This document shows positions 1 through 8,656 of a stretch of DNA of 64,000 nucleotides, piece after piece. The notes beneath the pieces were generated by a model. That model made no database searches. It was not told the DNA's origin and saw only the letters and a list, made by a program, of their open reading frames with translations. Within the stretch, counting starts at the first letter, position 1. Each line of letters begins with the position of its first letter. This stretch comes from Syntrophorhabdaceae bacterium (GTDB lineage Bacteria; Desulfobacterota; Syntrophorhabdia; Syntrophorhabdales; Syntrophorhabdaceae), in the NCBI GenBank assembly GCA_035541755.1, contig DATKMQ010000093.1, positions 38,884-102,883 on the forward strand, given 5' to 3'. Both the position numbers and the translations under genes were made by a program.

Positions 1-82
1 TGTGCCGGCTAATTTGGCCTCTTAAGCGTGCCCATACGAAAAGCGCCGGGGTCTTGAAACCATAATGAGGCGGGAGACTGTT

Positions 83-108
83 TAAGAAAAACTTTTATTT
101 TTCGATAA
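83..108 (+). promoter_or_regulatory. Possible sigma-28 (FliA-type) promoter of the chemotaxis receptor
   Basis: A TAAGAAAA box at 83-90 is followed after 10 bases by TTCGATAA at 101-108. This resembles the flagellar sigma-28 pattern (TAAAGTTT, about 11 bases, GCCGATAA), which often drives chemoreceptor genes. The -10 box matches at six of eight positions and the -35 box is weaker. It lies about 60 bases upstream of the receptor start. The rest of 1-163 shows no gene. Confidence 0.35.
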
Positions 109-169
109 ATTGTTTTAGAATGGGCTGATAAATTGAATATTGATCTGATTCCCAGGGAGGTACGTGAGA

Positions 170-1813
170 ATGGATGCAGCAAAGCTCACCATCAAGGCGC
201 GTCTGGCATGGGGTTTGGGATTAATAATCGTTTGCATGGCGGCACTGATACTTATAGGCGTATGGAGCTTAAAAAGTATCGACAATAAGCTCGAACAAAT
301 TCTTGCGACAAACAACTTAAAAATCTTTCTTGCTCACGAAATACGGGATACGACAACTTCCATTGACATGAGCGTCGTAACCACCGTTCTTTCCGCCGAT
401 GAGGCCACTACAAAAGAACAACGCCAGAAGATAGAGGCCTCTCGGGCAACACTTAACGGCGCCATGGAAAAACTTGAAAAACTGGAAAATACGAAGAAGG
501 GCAAAGACCTCATTGCCAAGATTAAGGAGAACTATGGCATAGCCCAGTCCACGAATGACAGGGTGATAGATTCGGTTGCCTCGGGCAACTCCTTAGTCGG
601 CGGCTCGCAAAGTCTTCAAGTGATGACGCTCGTCACAGCAAGTCTCCAACTATCCGAAATGCTCGGCGCAGCCTGCAAGGACCTGGCGAACTACCAGGAA
701 GAGCAGAGCGCTGTTGGGGGCAAAGAGGCAAAGAGAACTTACAGAATCGCTTTTATCTCCCTTGTGGGGTTCGGAGTGGTTGTGCTCGCGTTCAGCGTCC
801 TTCTTGCCTTGTGGCTCACGGCAAGCATCACAAACCCGTTGAGTCAGGGGGTCTTTGTGGCGAACAGGATAGCCGAAGGCGATTTGACGGCTACGATAGA
901 GAATATCGGCAGGGATGAAACGGGTCAGCTTCTCGGGGCACTCAAGGATATGGTGACAAAACTCCAGGTCATCATCGGCCAGGTGAAGAGCGCCGCCGAG
1001 AATATGGCATCGGCAAGCCACGAGCTCAATGCAAGTTCGGAACTCATGCTAAAAGGAGCGTCAGAACAAGCGGAGAGGGCTTCCCAGGTGGCTACCGCTT
1101 CGGAAGAGATGTCGCAAACCGTCCTCGATATTGCGAAAAATACGTCGAGTATAGAAACCTCAGCGACCGATACGGCCAAACTCGCAAAGGATGGGGAAGC
1201 GGTCGTAGACCGGTCAGTTGAGAAGGTAAAATCCATAGCACACACCATCGACCAGTCAGCCCAGTTAATAAAATCGCTCGGTGACCGCTCCAATCAGATA
1301 GGTCAAATAGTCAACGTGATCAATGAAATTGCCGATCAGACAAACCTTCTGGCGCTGAACGCCGCTATCGAAGCGGCACGCGCCGGTGACGCGGGTCGGG
1401 GATTTGCCGTGGTCGCTGATGAAGTGAAGAAGCTTGCCGAAAGGACCGGCAATTCCACCTCTGAAATAGGCGGAATGGTAAAATCCATACAGGGCGAGGT
1501 TCATCAGGTCGTCCTGTCCATGGAAAACATAACAAGGGAAGTGAAATCCGGTGTGGACTTGTCCGCTCAAGCCGGAGACGTTCTCAGAAACATCGTGAGT
1601 AGCGTGAACACGTTACACGTCATGGTGCAGCAGATAGCTTCAGCGACCGAAGAAATGGCGTCCACCTCGGAAGAGATCAACAAGGATATAGAGATGATTT
1701 CATCGCTATCCACGGAGACATCGGGCAGCTCGGGGCAGATCGCAAAAGCGTCGAGCGAATTGTCCATCCTGTCGGTGAATTTGAAAGATATGGTGAAAGG
1801 GTTTAAGGTCTAA
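170..1813 (+). CDS. Methyl-accepting chemotaxis protein
   Basis: Inner-membrane chemoreceptor that relays ligand binding to CheA/CheW. Counting from the in-frame GTG at 164, a first membrane segment spans about residues 15-36. A periplasmic four-helix-type sensor region follows to about 190, then a second membrane segment at about 192-215, a HAMP linker at about 216-270, and a long coiled-coil signalling domain. The conserved hairpin tip is clear near residues 385-430, with the motifs [20 protein letters not shown] and [11 protein letters not shown]. No C-terminal CheR-docking pentapeptide is visible. The GTG at 164 lies only three bases from the AGGGAGG ribosome site, whereas the ATG at 170 is nine bases away, so I prefer 170. 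Its stop overlaps the convergent livF stop. The ligand is unknown. Confidence 0.95.
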   Translation: MDAAKLTIKARLAWGLGLIIVCMAALILIGVWSLKSIDNKLEQILATNNLKIFLAHEIRDTTTSIDMSVVTTVLSADEATTKEQRQKIEASRATLNGAMEKLEKLENTKKGKDLIAKIKENYGIAQSTNDRVIDSVASGNSLVGGSQSLQVMTLVTASLQLSEMLGAACKDLANYQEEQSAVGGKEAKRTYRIAFISLVGFGVVVLAFSVLLALWLTASITNPLSQGVFVANRIAEGDLTATIENIGRDETGQLLGALKDMVTKLQVIIGQVKSAAENMASASHELNASSELMLKGASEQAERASQVATASEEMSQTVLDIAKNTSSIETSATDTAKLAKDGEAVVDRSVEKVKSIAHTIDQSAQLIKSLGDRSNQIGQIVNVINEIADQTNLLALNAAIEAARAGDAGRGFAVVADEVKKLAERTGNSTSEIGGMVKSIQGEVHQVVLSMENITREVKSGVDLSAQAGDVLRNIVSSVNTLHVMVQQIASATEEMASTSEEINKDIEMISSLSTETSGSSGQIAKASSELSILSVNLKDMVKGFKV

Positions 1814-2499
1814 ACCATCAGGTATTTCTTCTTCACTTCTTCGTTGGCGTTGAGCTCGCTCACGGTCCCCTCAAACCTGATAGCACCCTCGTCGATAACA
1901 TAGACCCTGTCGATCAGCTTCAGGGCTGACCGCACATTTTGCTCCGACAGGAGAATGCTTATGCCCTGGTCCTTCAGTTTCAGGATTTGCTGCTCAAGGT
2001 CTCTCACGATAAGGGGCGCCAGGCCTTCCGTGGGTTCGTCGAGTAAGAGAAGCTCCGGACTTGTCATGAGCGCCCGGGCGATGGTGAGCATCTGTTGTTC
2101 TCCTCCGCTCAAGTTTCCCGCTCTTCTCGTTTGCATATGGGCGAGTGCCGGAAATAGGTCGTAGATCCGTTCTTTATTCCAATCATCGTTTCTCTTAAAG
2201 GCAATTTCCAGATTGTCATCCACGCTGAGACCGGCAAAAACCCTGCGATCGTCAGGCACGTACCCTATACCTTCCCGCACGAGGAGGTACGGCTTGCTTC
2301 CCGTTATCTCCCGCTCGTTAAAGGTAATGGCGCCCTTTTTGGGAGGGGTAAGTCCCATGATGCTTCTCATAGTCGTACTCTTGCCCGCCCCGTTTCTACC
2401 CAACAGGCCTACGATTTCACCTTTGGAAACCGTAAGTGATATGTCAAATAATATATGACTCAGGCCGTAATACGTGTGGATTCCTTTTACATTAAGCAT
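1810..2499 (-). CDS. livF: Branched-chain amino acid type ABC transporter ATPase LivF
   Basis: Second ATP-binding subunit of a LIV-type (HAAT family) importer at the cytoplasmic face of the membrane. Walker [10 protein letters not shown] lies at residues 34-42, the ABC signature LSGGEQQ near 135, and Walker B LLLLDEP with the following T-E-G-L near 155. The length of 229 residues is typical of LivF, and the E in DEPTEGL separates it from LivG (DEPTAGM). It is the last gene of livKHMGF; its start lies inside the end of livG with a 13-base overlap, which indicates translational coupling. The substrate may be an amino acid, but this family also imports aromatic acids, amides and urea, so the substrate is open. 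Confidence 0.95.
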   Translation of the reverse strand: MLNVKGIHTYYGLSHILFDISLTVSKGEIVGLLGRNGAGKSTTMRSIMGLTPPKKGAITFNEREITGSKPYLLVREGIGYVPDDRRVFAGLSVDDNLEIAFKRNDDWNKERIYDLFPALAHMQTRRAGNLSGGEQQMLTIARALMTSPELLLLDEPTEGLAPLIVRDLEQQILKLKDQGISILLSEQNVRSALKLIDRVYVIDEGAIRFEGTVSELNANEEVKKKYLMV

Positions 2500-3236
2500 A
2501 CGTCACTCCCGCCAAGATACGCGTCCTGTACCGCCTGATTACACCTGACTTCCTCGCAGGACCCCTGAATAATAGTGGTCCCCCGAACCATAACCATTAT
2601 TCTGTTCGAAATAGAAAATACAAGCTCCATATCATGTTCACAGAAAAGAATCGTGAGACCCATGTTTTCCGAAAGGCGTTTGATAAGCTCTATGCAGCGT
2701 ACCGTCTCTTCCGGGGCCATACCGGCGGTCGGCTCATCGAGAATCAGGAATTCGGGATTGCCCCCAAGGGCCATCGCGATTTCAAGCACCTTGCGATCGC
2801 CATGAGAGAGCGCCCCGCTCACGTCAGCCCGTTTGCCCGCGAGGCCTACACTCTCCAGGATACGGTCGGTCTCATCTATAACGAGTTTTTTTGAAGGTGT
2901 AAAAAGATTCCAGGTCTTGCCCTCCCTCGACAATACCGAAACCTGGACGTTTTCAAAAACGGAGAGCTTTTGAAATACATTCACCACCTGAAACGAACGG
3001 GTCATTCCCTTTCTACAGATGATATACGGTGGAAGTCCTGTTATCTCTTCGTTTTTGAAGAGCACGCTCCCGGAGTCCGGTTTTAGTATGCCGGTAATAA
3101 GGTTAAAAAGTGTGGTCTTGCCCGCGCCATTCGGACCGATGACGGCCACGATTTCTCCCTTCTTCACATCAAGGTTGGCCGCGTTAACAGCTCTGAACCC
3201 CCCGAACGATTTGGATAACGAGTTTATTTGTAGCAC
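2487..3236 (-). CDS. livG: Branched-chain amino acid type ABC transporter ATPase LivG
   Basis: First ATP-binding subunit of the LIV-type importer. Walker A GPNGAGKTT, a LivG-type LSHGDRK signature (S-H-G-D where classic ABC proteins have S-G-G-Q) and Walker B ILDEPTAGM are all present. The frame stays open upstream to 3293, but that would bury 53 bases in livM. The GTG at 3236 starts four bases after the livM stop, has an AGAGGTGA ribosome site overlapping that stop, and gives a protein beginning MLQINSLSKSFGG, where the family normally starts. I therefore place the start at 3236, giving 249 residues. It pairs with LivF to energise LivH/LivM. Confidence 0.93.
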   Translation of the reverse strand: MLQINSLSKSFGGFRAVNAANLDVKKGEIVAVIGPNGAGKTTLFNLITGILKPDSGSVLFKNEEITGLPPYIICRKGMTRSFQVVNVFQKLSVFENVQVSVLSREGKTWNLFTPSKKLVIDETDRILESVGLAGKRADVSGALSHGDRKVLEIAMALGGNPEFLILDEPTAGMAPEETVRCIELIKRLSENMGLTILFCEHDMELVFSISNRIMVMVRGTTIIQGSCEEVRCNQAVQDAYLGGSDVCLM

Positions 3237-3240
3237 GCGC

Positions 3241-4197
3241 TCACCTCTTTGCCGGTTGTTTATCGAGTTTTCCCGCGAACTTTCCCATGACATAACCGAG
3301 GATGCCGCTGGGAAGAAAAAAGATCACGGCCATGAGAATAATGCCCAAGATGAGCGACCAATATTCGGTATAGGAACTGACAAAAGTTCTGATCGATATG
3401 ATAAGCGCCGCACCCACCATCGGCCCCATGAACGTGAGCCATCCGCCAAGCAGGCACATGATCACGACTTCCATGGAAAGCGCCCAGAACATCATGCCGG
3501 GGAATACCGAGCTGTCAACGACAACGAAGAGAACGCCTGCAACGCCGGCAAAAAAGCCGCATATAATGAGTGCGGCAAGCTGGTGGCGCCTCACATTGAC
3601 CCCTATCATTTCGCTCCTCACCGGATTATCCCTGATACCCTGCAGCGCAATCCCGAAGGGGGCCTTTAAGATCTTGTAGATGACGAACATAGAAGCGGCG
3701 ACCACGAGAAAAGTGAAGTAGTACGCCCCTGTGGAGGAGCTGATGAGGTCCGGCACAGGTATGCCGTGAATCCCGTCTTCACCCCCCGTGAACGAGCGCC
3801 ATCGGTATATGACGGCCCATGCAAGGGAGCCTAAAGCAATCTGGAGCATACCGAAGTAAAGTTTGGAAAGACGAACACAGATTAGCCCCATAACGAGGCT
3901 CAAGATGGCTGCTACCACCGGCCCTGCTACAAAGCCGATCCATGGCGATATGCCCGTCTTGGTGAGCACAACGGCCGCGCCATAGGCCCCTATGCCATAG
4001 AAGACACAGTGGTGAAGCTGATAGATACCGCCAAAACCCAGGGCAAAATTATTGCTCGTGGCAAGAAGGCCGAAGAGCATAATAAGCGAAACCGTATAGA
4101 CCAGGAACCGGGGGAGCCCAAGGGGCAAAAGCAAAAGAATGATGATCCCCGCATATCCCAACATGCGACCTTTGCCTTCTCGAATGGCCTGTCCCAT
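3241..4197 (-). CDS. livM: Branched-chain amino acid type ABC transporter permease LivM
   Basis: Inner-membrane permease of the LIV-type importer with about eight to ten hydrophobic segments and the family signature around GIRDNPVRSEMIGVNVRRHQ near the coupling helix that contacts the ATPases. The frame is open to a GTG at 4218 that overlaps the livH stop. The ATG at 4197 has a strong GGAGGAG ribosome site six bases upstream and is the more likely start, giving 318 residues (beginning MGQAIREGKGRML). It sits between livH and livG in the same operon. LivM heterodimerises with LivH. Confidence 0.93.
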   Translation of the reverse strand: MGQAIREGKGRMLGYAGIIILLLLPLGLPRFLVYTVSLIMLFGLLATSNNFALGFGGIYQLHHCVFYGIGAYGAAVVLTKTGISPWIGFVAGPVVAAILSLVMGLICVRLSKLYFGMLQIALGSLAWAVIYRWRSFTGGEDGIHGIPVPDLISSSTGAYYFTFLVVAASMFVIYKILKAPFGIALQGIRDNPVRSEMIGVNVRRHQLAALIICGFFAGVAGVLFVVVDSSVFPGMMFWALSMEVVIMCLLGGWLTFMGPMVGAALIISIRTFVSSYTEYWSLILGIILMAVIFFLPSGILGYVMGKFAGKLDKQPAKR

Positions 4198-4211
4198 AAC
4201 CTGCTCCTCCG

Positions 4212-5111
4212 CTACCACGTTGATTTGAGAAGACCCGTCGGTCTAATCAGCAATACCACCACCACGGCGATATAGGGAAAAACGATACCGAATTGCGGCC
4301 ATATGAGGATACCCAGGGATTGGGTCAGGCCGAAGATCAGCGCACCCATGAGTGCCCCCCAGATATTGCCCAATCCACCGATAATAACGATGAGAAACCC
4401 CTCCATGATGAGGGTAGAATCCATGCCAAGGGTAACGCCGACGGTCGGGGCAATCAGCGCGCCGCCCAAGCCCGCCAAAAAACATCCGATCACAAAGACC
4501 GCAGCGAATACCCAACTCACGTTTATTCCAACCGCTCCGACCATCTCCCTGTCAACGGCGGCTGCCTGCGATATCTTGCCAACCTTGGTCTTGTTGACAA
4601 GAAACCAGATCCCGACCGCCACAATAGGGCCTACGACAAGAAGAAAGACATTATATAGAGGAAAGGGCAGTCCTCCGAACACGGAGACGAACCCCTTCAA
4701 TGCCTGGGGCACCGGCACCGTTTTGAAGTCGGCGCCCCAGACCATTTTTACTAGATCCCCAAAAACCAAGGAGACAGAAAAGGTAAACAGAATGAGCATG
4801 AGGTGCTCTCTCTCGTAGAGAAACTGGAAGAGGCCTCGTTCTACGGCAAGGCTCAGCAAGGCGACCCCCAGGGGGGCGCCGATAAGAGCCGCTATAAAGC
4901 CCGTGTATCCGCCACCCACGACATTTGTGATCGTGTAAGCCATAAAGGCCCCGATCATGTAAAGGGATCCGTGGAATACGTTCGGTATACGGAGCACGCC
5001 CAGTATGAGGCTTAAACCCGAAGAGACGATGAAGAGAATAACCGTACGACTGAGCCCCACCATAATCTGGGTCAGCACGCTTGCCGGGATAAACGAATAA
5101 ATAAAATCCAA
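4212..5111 (-). CDS. livH: Branched-chain amino acid type ABC transporter permease LivH
   Basis: Second inner-membrane permease of the importer, 299 residues with about eight hydrophobic helices. The conserved block near residues 180-215 (AAAVDREMVGAVGINVSWV) matches the coupling region of the LivH family. The start is a TTG at 5111 placed eight bases after a good AGGAGG ribosome site; no ATG is closer. It lies 24 bases downstream of the binding protein gene, so the order livK-livH-livM-livG-livF is complete and in one direction. Confidence 0.93.
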   Translation of the reverse strand: MDFIYSFIPASVLTQIMVGLSRTVILFIVSSGLSLILGVLRIPNVFHGSLYMIGAFMAYTITNVVGGGYTGFIAALIGAPLGVALLSLAVERGLFQFLYEREHLMLILFTFSVSLVFGDLVKMVWGADFKTVPVPQALKGFVSVFGGLPFPLYNVFLLVVGPIVAVGIWFLVNKTKVGKISQAAAVDREMVGAVGINVSWVFAAVFVIGCFLAGLGGALIAPTVGVTLGMDSTLIMEGFLIVIIGGLGNIWGALMGALIFGLTQSLGILIWPQFGIVFPYIAVVVVLLIRPTGLLKSTW

Positions 5112-5135
5112 GGCCCTTCCCTCCTTGTGGTGCTT

Positions 5136-6368
5136 CTACTTGGCTTTCGCCCTCAACTGCTCGATCTCTTCACAGGACGGATACCCCTGTCCCGGCGGCA
5201 CGGTCATAATGTCAGTACCGATGAGAAAATCTTTATACTCGGGCACTTTCTTGGTCATTCCGTAGTACACGGGAAGCATGAGCTGGTGATCACACTTTCT
5301 CATCTGGAGCTTTCCGATGGCGCTTGTATCCAGGGTCATGCCTTCCAGGGCGTTGATAAACTTTTCCTTATCTATGGCGCCTGCTTTCTCGTATGCCTTT
5401 GAAATGAACTGGGCTGCAGTGTACCCGTAGAAGGACGGCATAGTAGGCACCCTGTTATACTGCTTCTGATATTTGGCCACAAAGGCTTTATTTTCAGGGG
5501 TCTGCGGGTAATAGAACATATAGCTTGCCGTTCCCGCTACGTTCTCAGGTCCTTCAAGACCCAGTGAGGTAAGAACCGCAAATTCAATGGCTGTGTGCTG
5601 ATAGATGGGTACCTTGTCGATGAGCCCGGTGGCTTTAGCCGCTTTCTGAAAACCGATAACGCTGGCTCCGCTGTTACCCATGATAATGTAGTCCGGCTTG
5701 GCAGCCATAATCTGGGTGATGTAAGGAACAAAATCTGTCTCGCCGACTTTCCACCATGTTTCACCGAGAAGCTGTGCTTTCGGGTTAAGCTTTTTTACCG
5801 TGTTCCAGGTTGATTCGCAGATGGCATGGCCGTACTCCATATCGTCGCCGGCTATCCAGTATTTGGTGTAAGGCTTTTTGGCCAACACCGCCCCTGCAGC
5901 TCTGCCGGCCATGGCCGTATTCTCTGAAAAGGCAAATACATAGCGGTGGCCCTTCTCACCGGTGATCTTCTCACTCTTCGCATAGGTGACGAGGAAGGGA
6001 AGTTTTTCTCTCTTGGCGAAATCCGATATGGCAAGGGCGGACGCGCTACTGATGGTTCCCATCAGAAGGTCAACGTTCTCCTTCATCACGAGTTCCTTGG
6101 CCATAGCAAGCGCCACATCGGGCTGAAATTTCTCATCCCTCGTTACAATCTCAATCTTTTTACCGAGGACTCCCCCTTTTGCATTAATCTCATTCACACC
6201 CAGCCTGAATCCGTCGCGCATGTCGATCCCGAAGATGGCAGCCGGCCCGGAATAACTATCTACGATGCCTACTTTGATAGTCTTGCCTGCCGCATGGGAG
6301 GCCGGACAGACGAAAAAAAGGCCAAGGAAACCGATAAGACATAATGACAGCAGAAAATACCTTTTCAT
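5136..6368 (-). CDS. livK: Periplasmic substrate-binding protein of the LIV-type ABC importer
   Basis: Type I periplasmic binding protein (Leu/Ile/Val-binding or amide-binding class) of 410 residues. A signal peptide covers about residues 1-27 (MKRYFLLSLCLIGFLGLFF then a cleavage site after SHA). The mature protein begins with the family motif IKVGIVDSYSGPAA and contains DMRDGFRLGVNEINAKGG near residue 50. The ATG at 6368 has an AAGGAGGTAG ribosome site. It is the first gene of the transporter operon, and a GntR/FCD regulator lies 98 bases upstream on the same strand. The substrate cannot be read from the sequence; aromatic acid or acyl substrates are as likely as branched-chain amino acids in this context. 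Confidence 0.93.
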   Translation of the reverse strand: MKRYFLLSLCLIGFLGLFFVCPASHAAGKTIKVGIVDSYSGPAAIFGIDMRDGFRLGVNEINAKGGVLGKKIEIVTRDEKFQPDVALAMAKELVMKENVDLLMGTISSASALAISDFAKREKLPFLVTYAKSEKITGEKGHRYVFAFSENTAMAGRAAGAVLAKKPYTKYWIAGDDMEYGHAICESTWNTVKKLNPKAQLLGETWWKVGETDFVPYITQIMAAKPDYIIMGNSGASVIGFQKAAKATGLIDKVPIYQHTAIEFAVLTSLGLEGPENVAGTASYMFYYPQTPENKAFVAKYQKQYNRVPTMPSFYGYTAAQFISKAYEKAGAIDKEKFINALEGMTLDTSAIGKLQMRKCDHQLMLPVYYGMTKKVPEYKDFLIGTDIMTVPPGQGYPSCEEIEQLRAKAK

Positions 6369-6466
6369 ATGCTACCTCCTTGATTTTTTTGATACTACTG
6401 CTTGCCCCTATCATTCATTGAAACCACGCACAGTATAACTCCGCTTAATGCCAAACCTCCTGTTCT

Positions 6467-7147
6467 TCACGCACAAAGGTGTACCGCCTTGTCCGGATCA
6501 TAGCTGAGCAAATCTTCCTGGGCTTCCTGCAAATGCCGCTCCAGAGCGGCTACAGCGGCTTCCGGATCGGACCTTTCGATCGCCTGAAGGATGCGTTTAT
6601 GACCTTTCATGGATCTCACCGCGTTGTTTATCATATAGATACTCTGTCGTCTGAATCTTAACATGTGCCATCTCAACATGGGCGCCATCTCAAGCAGACG
6701 ATCGCTCCCGCTCAGCCTGGCACTGGCCTCATGAAACTGGCCGTCCAGTTCCGCATAAGCCCGAAGGTTCTCTTTTAAGATTTCCTTCTCCTGTTTCAGT
6801 ACGTTCTTTTTTAACTCTTCCGCAAGTTTCTTCTGCGACCTTTCGATGGCCCACCTAAGCGCCAATCCCTCGATGGCCATACGTATCTTACAGATCTCCT
6901 CCATCTCGCGTTCCTTCATGCGGGCAACCACATATCCCACCCTGGGAATCGCCTTGATAAGCCTCTCCCGTTCAAGGTTGTGGAGCGCTTCCCTGACGGG
7001 TGTTCTTGATATGCCTATCTCCCTGGCAAGTGTGGTTTCGATAAGACGTTCATCCGCCTCTATCTCTCCGTTCAAAATCTTTTCGCGGAGGTGGTCGAGC
7101 ACCTTCTTTCTCAGGGTGCCATTATCTTCAACGGTAAATTTTTTCAA
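6467..7147 (-). CDS. GntR family regulator, FadR/FCD subfamily
   Basis: Dimeric ligand-responsive transcription factor. The N-terminal winged helix-turn-helix covers about residues 8-75, with the GntR hallmark GISRTPVREALHNLERERLI. An all-helical FCD ligand domain covers about 85-215, with candidate metal/ligand residues (Asp and His) in ELDGQFHEA and a later H-K-R-I. Regulators of this class commonly control genes for organic-acid catabolism. It lies between the liv operon (same strand) and a divergent MaoC-like gene, both plausible targets. The apparent start is a TTG with no obvious ribosome site, so the N-terminus is less certain than the rest. Confidence 0.9.
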   Translation of the reverse strand: MKKFTVEDNGTLRKKVLDHLREKILNGEIEADERLIETTLAREIGISRTPVREALHNLERERLIKAIPRVGYVVARMKEREMEEICKIRMAIEGLALRWAIERSQKKLAEELKKNVLKQEKEILKENLRAYAELDGQFHEASARLSGSDRLLEMAPMLRWHMLRFRRQSIYMINNAVRSMKGHKRILQAIERSDPEAAVAALERHLQEAQEDLLSYDPDKAVHLCA

Positions 7148-7148
7148 G

Positions 7149-7160
7149 ATTGTATACTGT
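7149..7160. promoter_or_regulatory. Possible GntR/FCD operator between the divergent genes
   Basis: The intergenic region between the GntR gene and the MaoC-like gene holds ATTGTATACTGT right at the regulator start. FCD-type GntR proteins often bind palindromes built on TTGTATAC or TGGT-N3-ACCA, so this is a reasonable autoregulatory site. Only one arm is well conserved, so support is weak. Confidence 0.3.
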
Positions 7161-7265
7161 ACTTCAGCTATTTTTGCTCTGTCAACAAAATTTGTAAAAA
7201 ACTCTCTGTCTCTGAAATCTTAAGATCTTCCTCGCATTTCCCAGGTTTGACAGAGGGGAACGCGT

Positions 7266-7766
7266 GTGATAGCATTGGGCATCAACGCCAAAGAGGTGGC
7301 GATGCGAATGAGAGGACGTGGCAAGACCTTCGATGATCTCAATGTTGGCGATGAGGTCATCACCATGGGTAGAACAGTCACAGAGGCCGACGTGGTCAAT
7401 TTCGCCGGCATCTCCGGAGATTATCATCCCGAGCACACACATGAGGAATACGCGAGCAAGAGTCCGCTCGGCGGCCGGGTGGCCCACGGCATTCTCATCT
7501 CGGCGATGGCTTCCGGCATGGTCAATCAGACTGGCATAACGGAAGGGACGACCATCGCACTCCTCGAGATGAGAGAACGGTTTCTCAAGGCTGTCAGGTT
7601 CGGCGACACGATTCGGGCGGTATTCAGGATCGTAAACAAGAAGGAAACTAAAAAGCCGGACAGGGGGATTATCACGGCCAGTTTACAGGTGCTCAATCAA
7701 AGGGATGAGGCCGTTCTCGAGGCCGAGGTCGTAATCATGCTTTATAGAAGGGGTTATCCCCAATAG
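7266..7766 (+). CDS. MaoC-like (R)-hydratase / acyl dehydratase
   Basis: Single hot-dog-fold protein of the MaoC family. The hydratase 2 motif is visible in the middle: DVVNFAGISGDYHPEHTHEEYA (Asp and His as the catalytic pair), followed by LGGRVAHGILISAM. Enzymes of this family add water to trans-2-enoyl-CoA or dehydrate hydroxyacyl-CoA. The GTG at 7266 has an AGAGGGGAA site five bases away, but an ATG at 7302 with a GAGG site five bases away would also give a normal protein of 154 residues. The gene is divergent from the GntR/FCD regulator, which suggests joint control and a role in acyl-CoA catabolism. Confidence 0.9.
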   Translation: MIALGINAKEVAMRMRGRGKTFDDLNVGDEVITMGRTVTEADVVNFAGISGDYHPEHTHEEYASKSPLGGRVAHGILISAMASGMVNQTGITEGTTIALLEMRERFLKAVRFGDTIRAVFRIVNKKETKKPDRGIITASLQVLNQRDEAVLEAEVVIMLYRRGYPQ

Positions 7767-7876
7767 GCGCGGCTCTCCCCACGGAAATCAACAACGAGAA
7801 CGAAATAGTAAGAAACAAAAAGGGAAGGTCCCCGGAATCGAGAAACCCTCCCTCACAATACAATACCGGTCTAAAT

Positions 7877-8326
7877 TTACGCCATTGCTTTGAGTTTTTC
7901 CTGCAGGTTCTTCGTGGTCTCGGCCTCGATCTGTTTCGTCTTCTGTTTCATAATCCTGTCGCCGAACATGGCAAGTTTGCCTACGATGCTCACATCGACG
8001 GTATAGACGATCTCAACCTCGTCGCCGACCTGATTGAGCCTCACGTCCATCTTCATATTGAAACGACCGAGTTTCGTCATGTCTTCGCCGTCGCCTTCGT
8101 ACTTCATAAACTTCGGTTTTTCCGTTTCCACAAGGTGCATGGTGTACTTCATCTTCACGCCGAAGACGCCTACCTTCTGTTTCATCACTCCGGTATAGGT
8201 CTTGTCATCAATGATCGTGGGCGGCTCAGCGCCTGGCAGACAACCCATGATGCTCTCCGGTTTCATGACGAAATCGTACAGCTTGTCAATAGGGGCTTTT
8301 ACCTTTACACTACCTTCAAGAATCAT
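7877..8326 (-). CDS. CoxG-like SRPBCC protein
   Basis: Protein of 149 residues with the START/SRPBCC fold of the carbon monoxide dehydrogenase subunit G family. The start MILEGSVKVKAPIDKLYDFV and the motif SIMGCLPGAEPP near residue 30 are typical. CoxG-type proteins accompany molybdenum hydroxylases and are thought to help anchor or mature the enzyme; the class also binds hydrophobic ligands. Here it ends the molybdenum hydroxylase gene run on the same strand, 100 bases after a small zinc-finger protein. Its exact role is inferred from position. Confidence 0.88.
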   Translation of the reverse strand: MILEGSVKVKAPIDKLYDFVMKPESIMGCLPGAEPPTIIDDKTYTGVMKQKVGVFGVKMKYTMHLVETEKPKFMKYEGDGEDMTKLGRFNMKMDVRLNQVGDEVEIVYTVDVSIVGKLAMFGDRIMKQKTKQIEAETTKNLQEKLKAMA

Positions 8327-8376
8327 AGAAACCTCCTAGAATAGCCCTCACTTTATAGATCGGGCTTCATGCGGAT

Positions 8377-8401
8377 ACCTCCGGTCTTGCCGACCGGAGG
8401 T
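8377..8401. repeat. Intercistronic hairpin
   Basis: ACCTCCGGTC (8377-8386), a five-base loop and GACCGGAGGT (8392-8401) form a perfect 10-base-pair stem between the small zinc protein and the CoxG-like gene. No T-run follows on the minus strand, so it is more likely an mRNA-processing or stabilising hairpin, or a weak attenuator, than a strong terminator. Confidence 0.45.
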
Positions 8402-8426
8402 CTTCCGTATTCTTCTTCAAAGATGA

Positions 8427-8642
8427 TTACAGTTTACTCTGCGCCTTCTCTACGAGTTTGGCAACAGTTTCGTAGCTCGCATTTCCGGGGCTCGTGGCCT
8501 GCTGAACCAATAGGTCTGCGTATGATTCGCCCTCTGACTCCACCCACGCTCTATGAGGTTTATCGCCAGTCCCGAATATATGCCGCGCTACCTGCAGACT
8601 GAAATTCCACTGTTTTTTACACACAGGACATTTAAAGGCCAT
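8427..8642 (-). CDS. Small C2H2-like zinc-binding protein in the molybdenum hydroxylase operon
   Basis: A 71-residue protein. It begins MAFKCPVCKKQW and has two histidines further on (RHIFGTGDKPH), so a Cys2-His2 metal site over residues 5-30 is likely, followed by a helical tail. It starts 14 bases downstream of the molybdenum-binding subunit, has a GGAGGAGAG ribosome site, and is clearly part of the operon. I do not recognise a named family. A role in assembly or electron transfer for the hydroxylase is only a guess from its place. Confidence 0.75.
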   Translation of the reverse strand: MAFKCPVCKKQWNFSLQVARHIFGTGDKPHRAWVESEGESYADLLVQQATSPGNASYETVAKLVEKAQSKL

Positions 8643-8656
8643 TGTACTCTCCTCCC

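Noticed and set aside
1265..1570. Minus-strand frames inside the chemoreceptor gene and many similar antisense frames across the window
   Set aside because: They run opposite strong, conserved genes, lack ribosome sites and motifs, and arise from codon structure of the real genes.
3237..3293. Longer N-terminus for LivG starting at 3293
   Set aside because: It overlaps livM by 53 bases, has no ribosome site, and adds residues unlike the family; GTG 3236 has a good site right after the livM stop.
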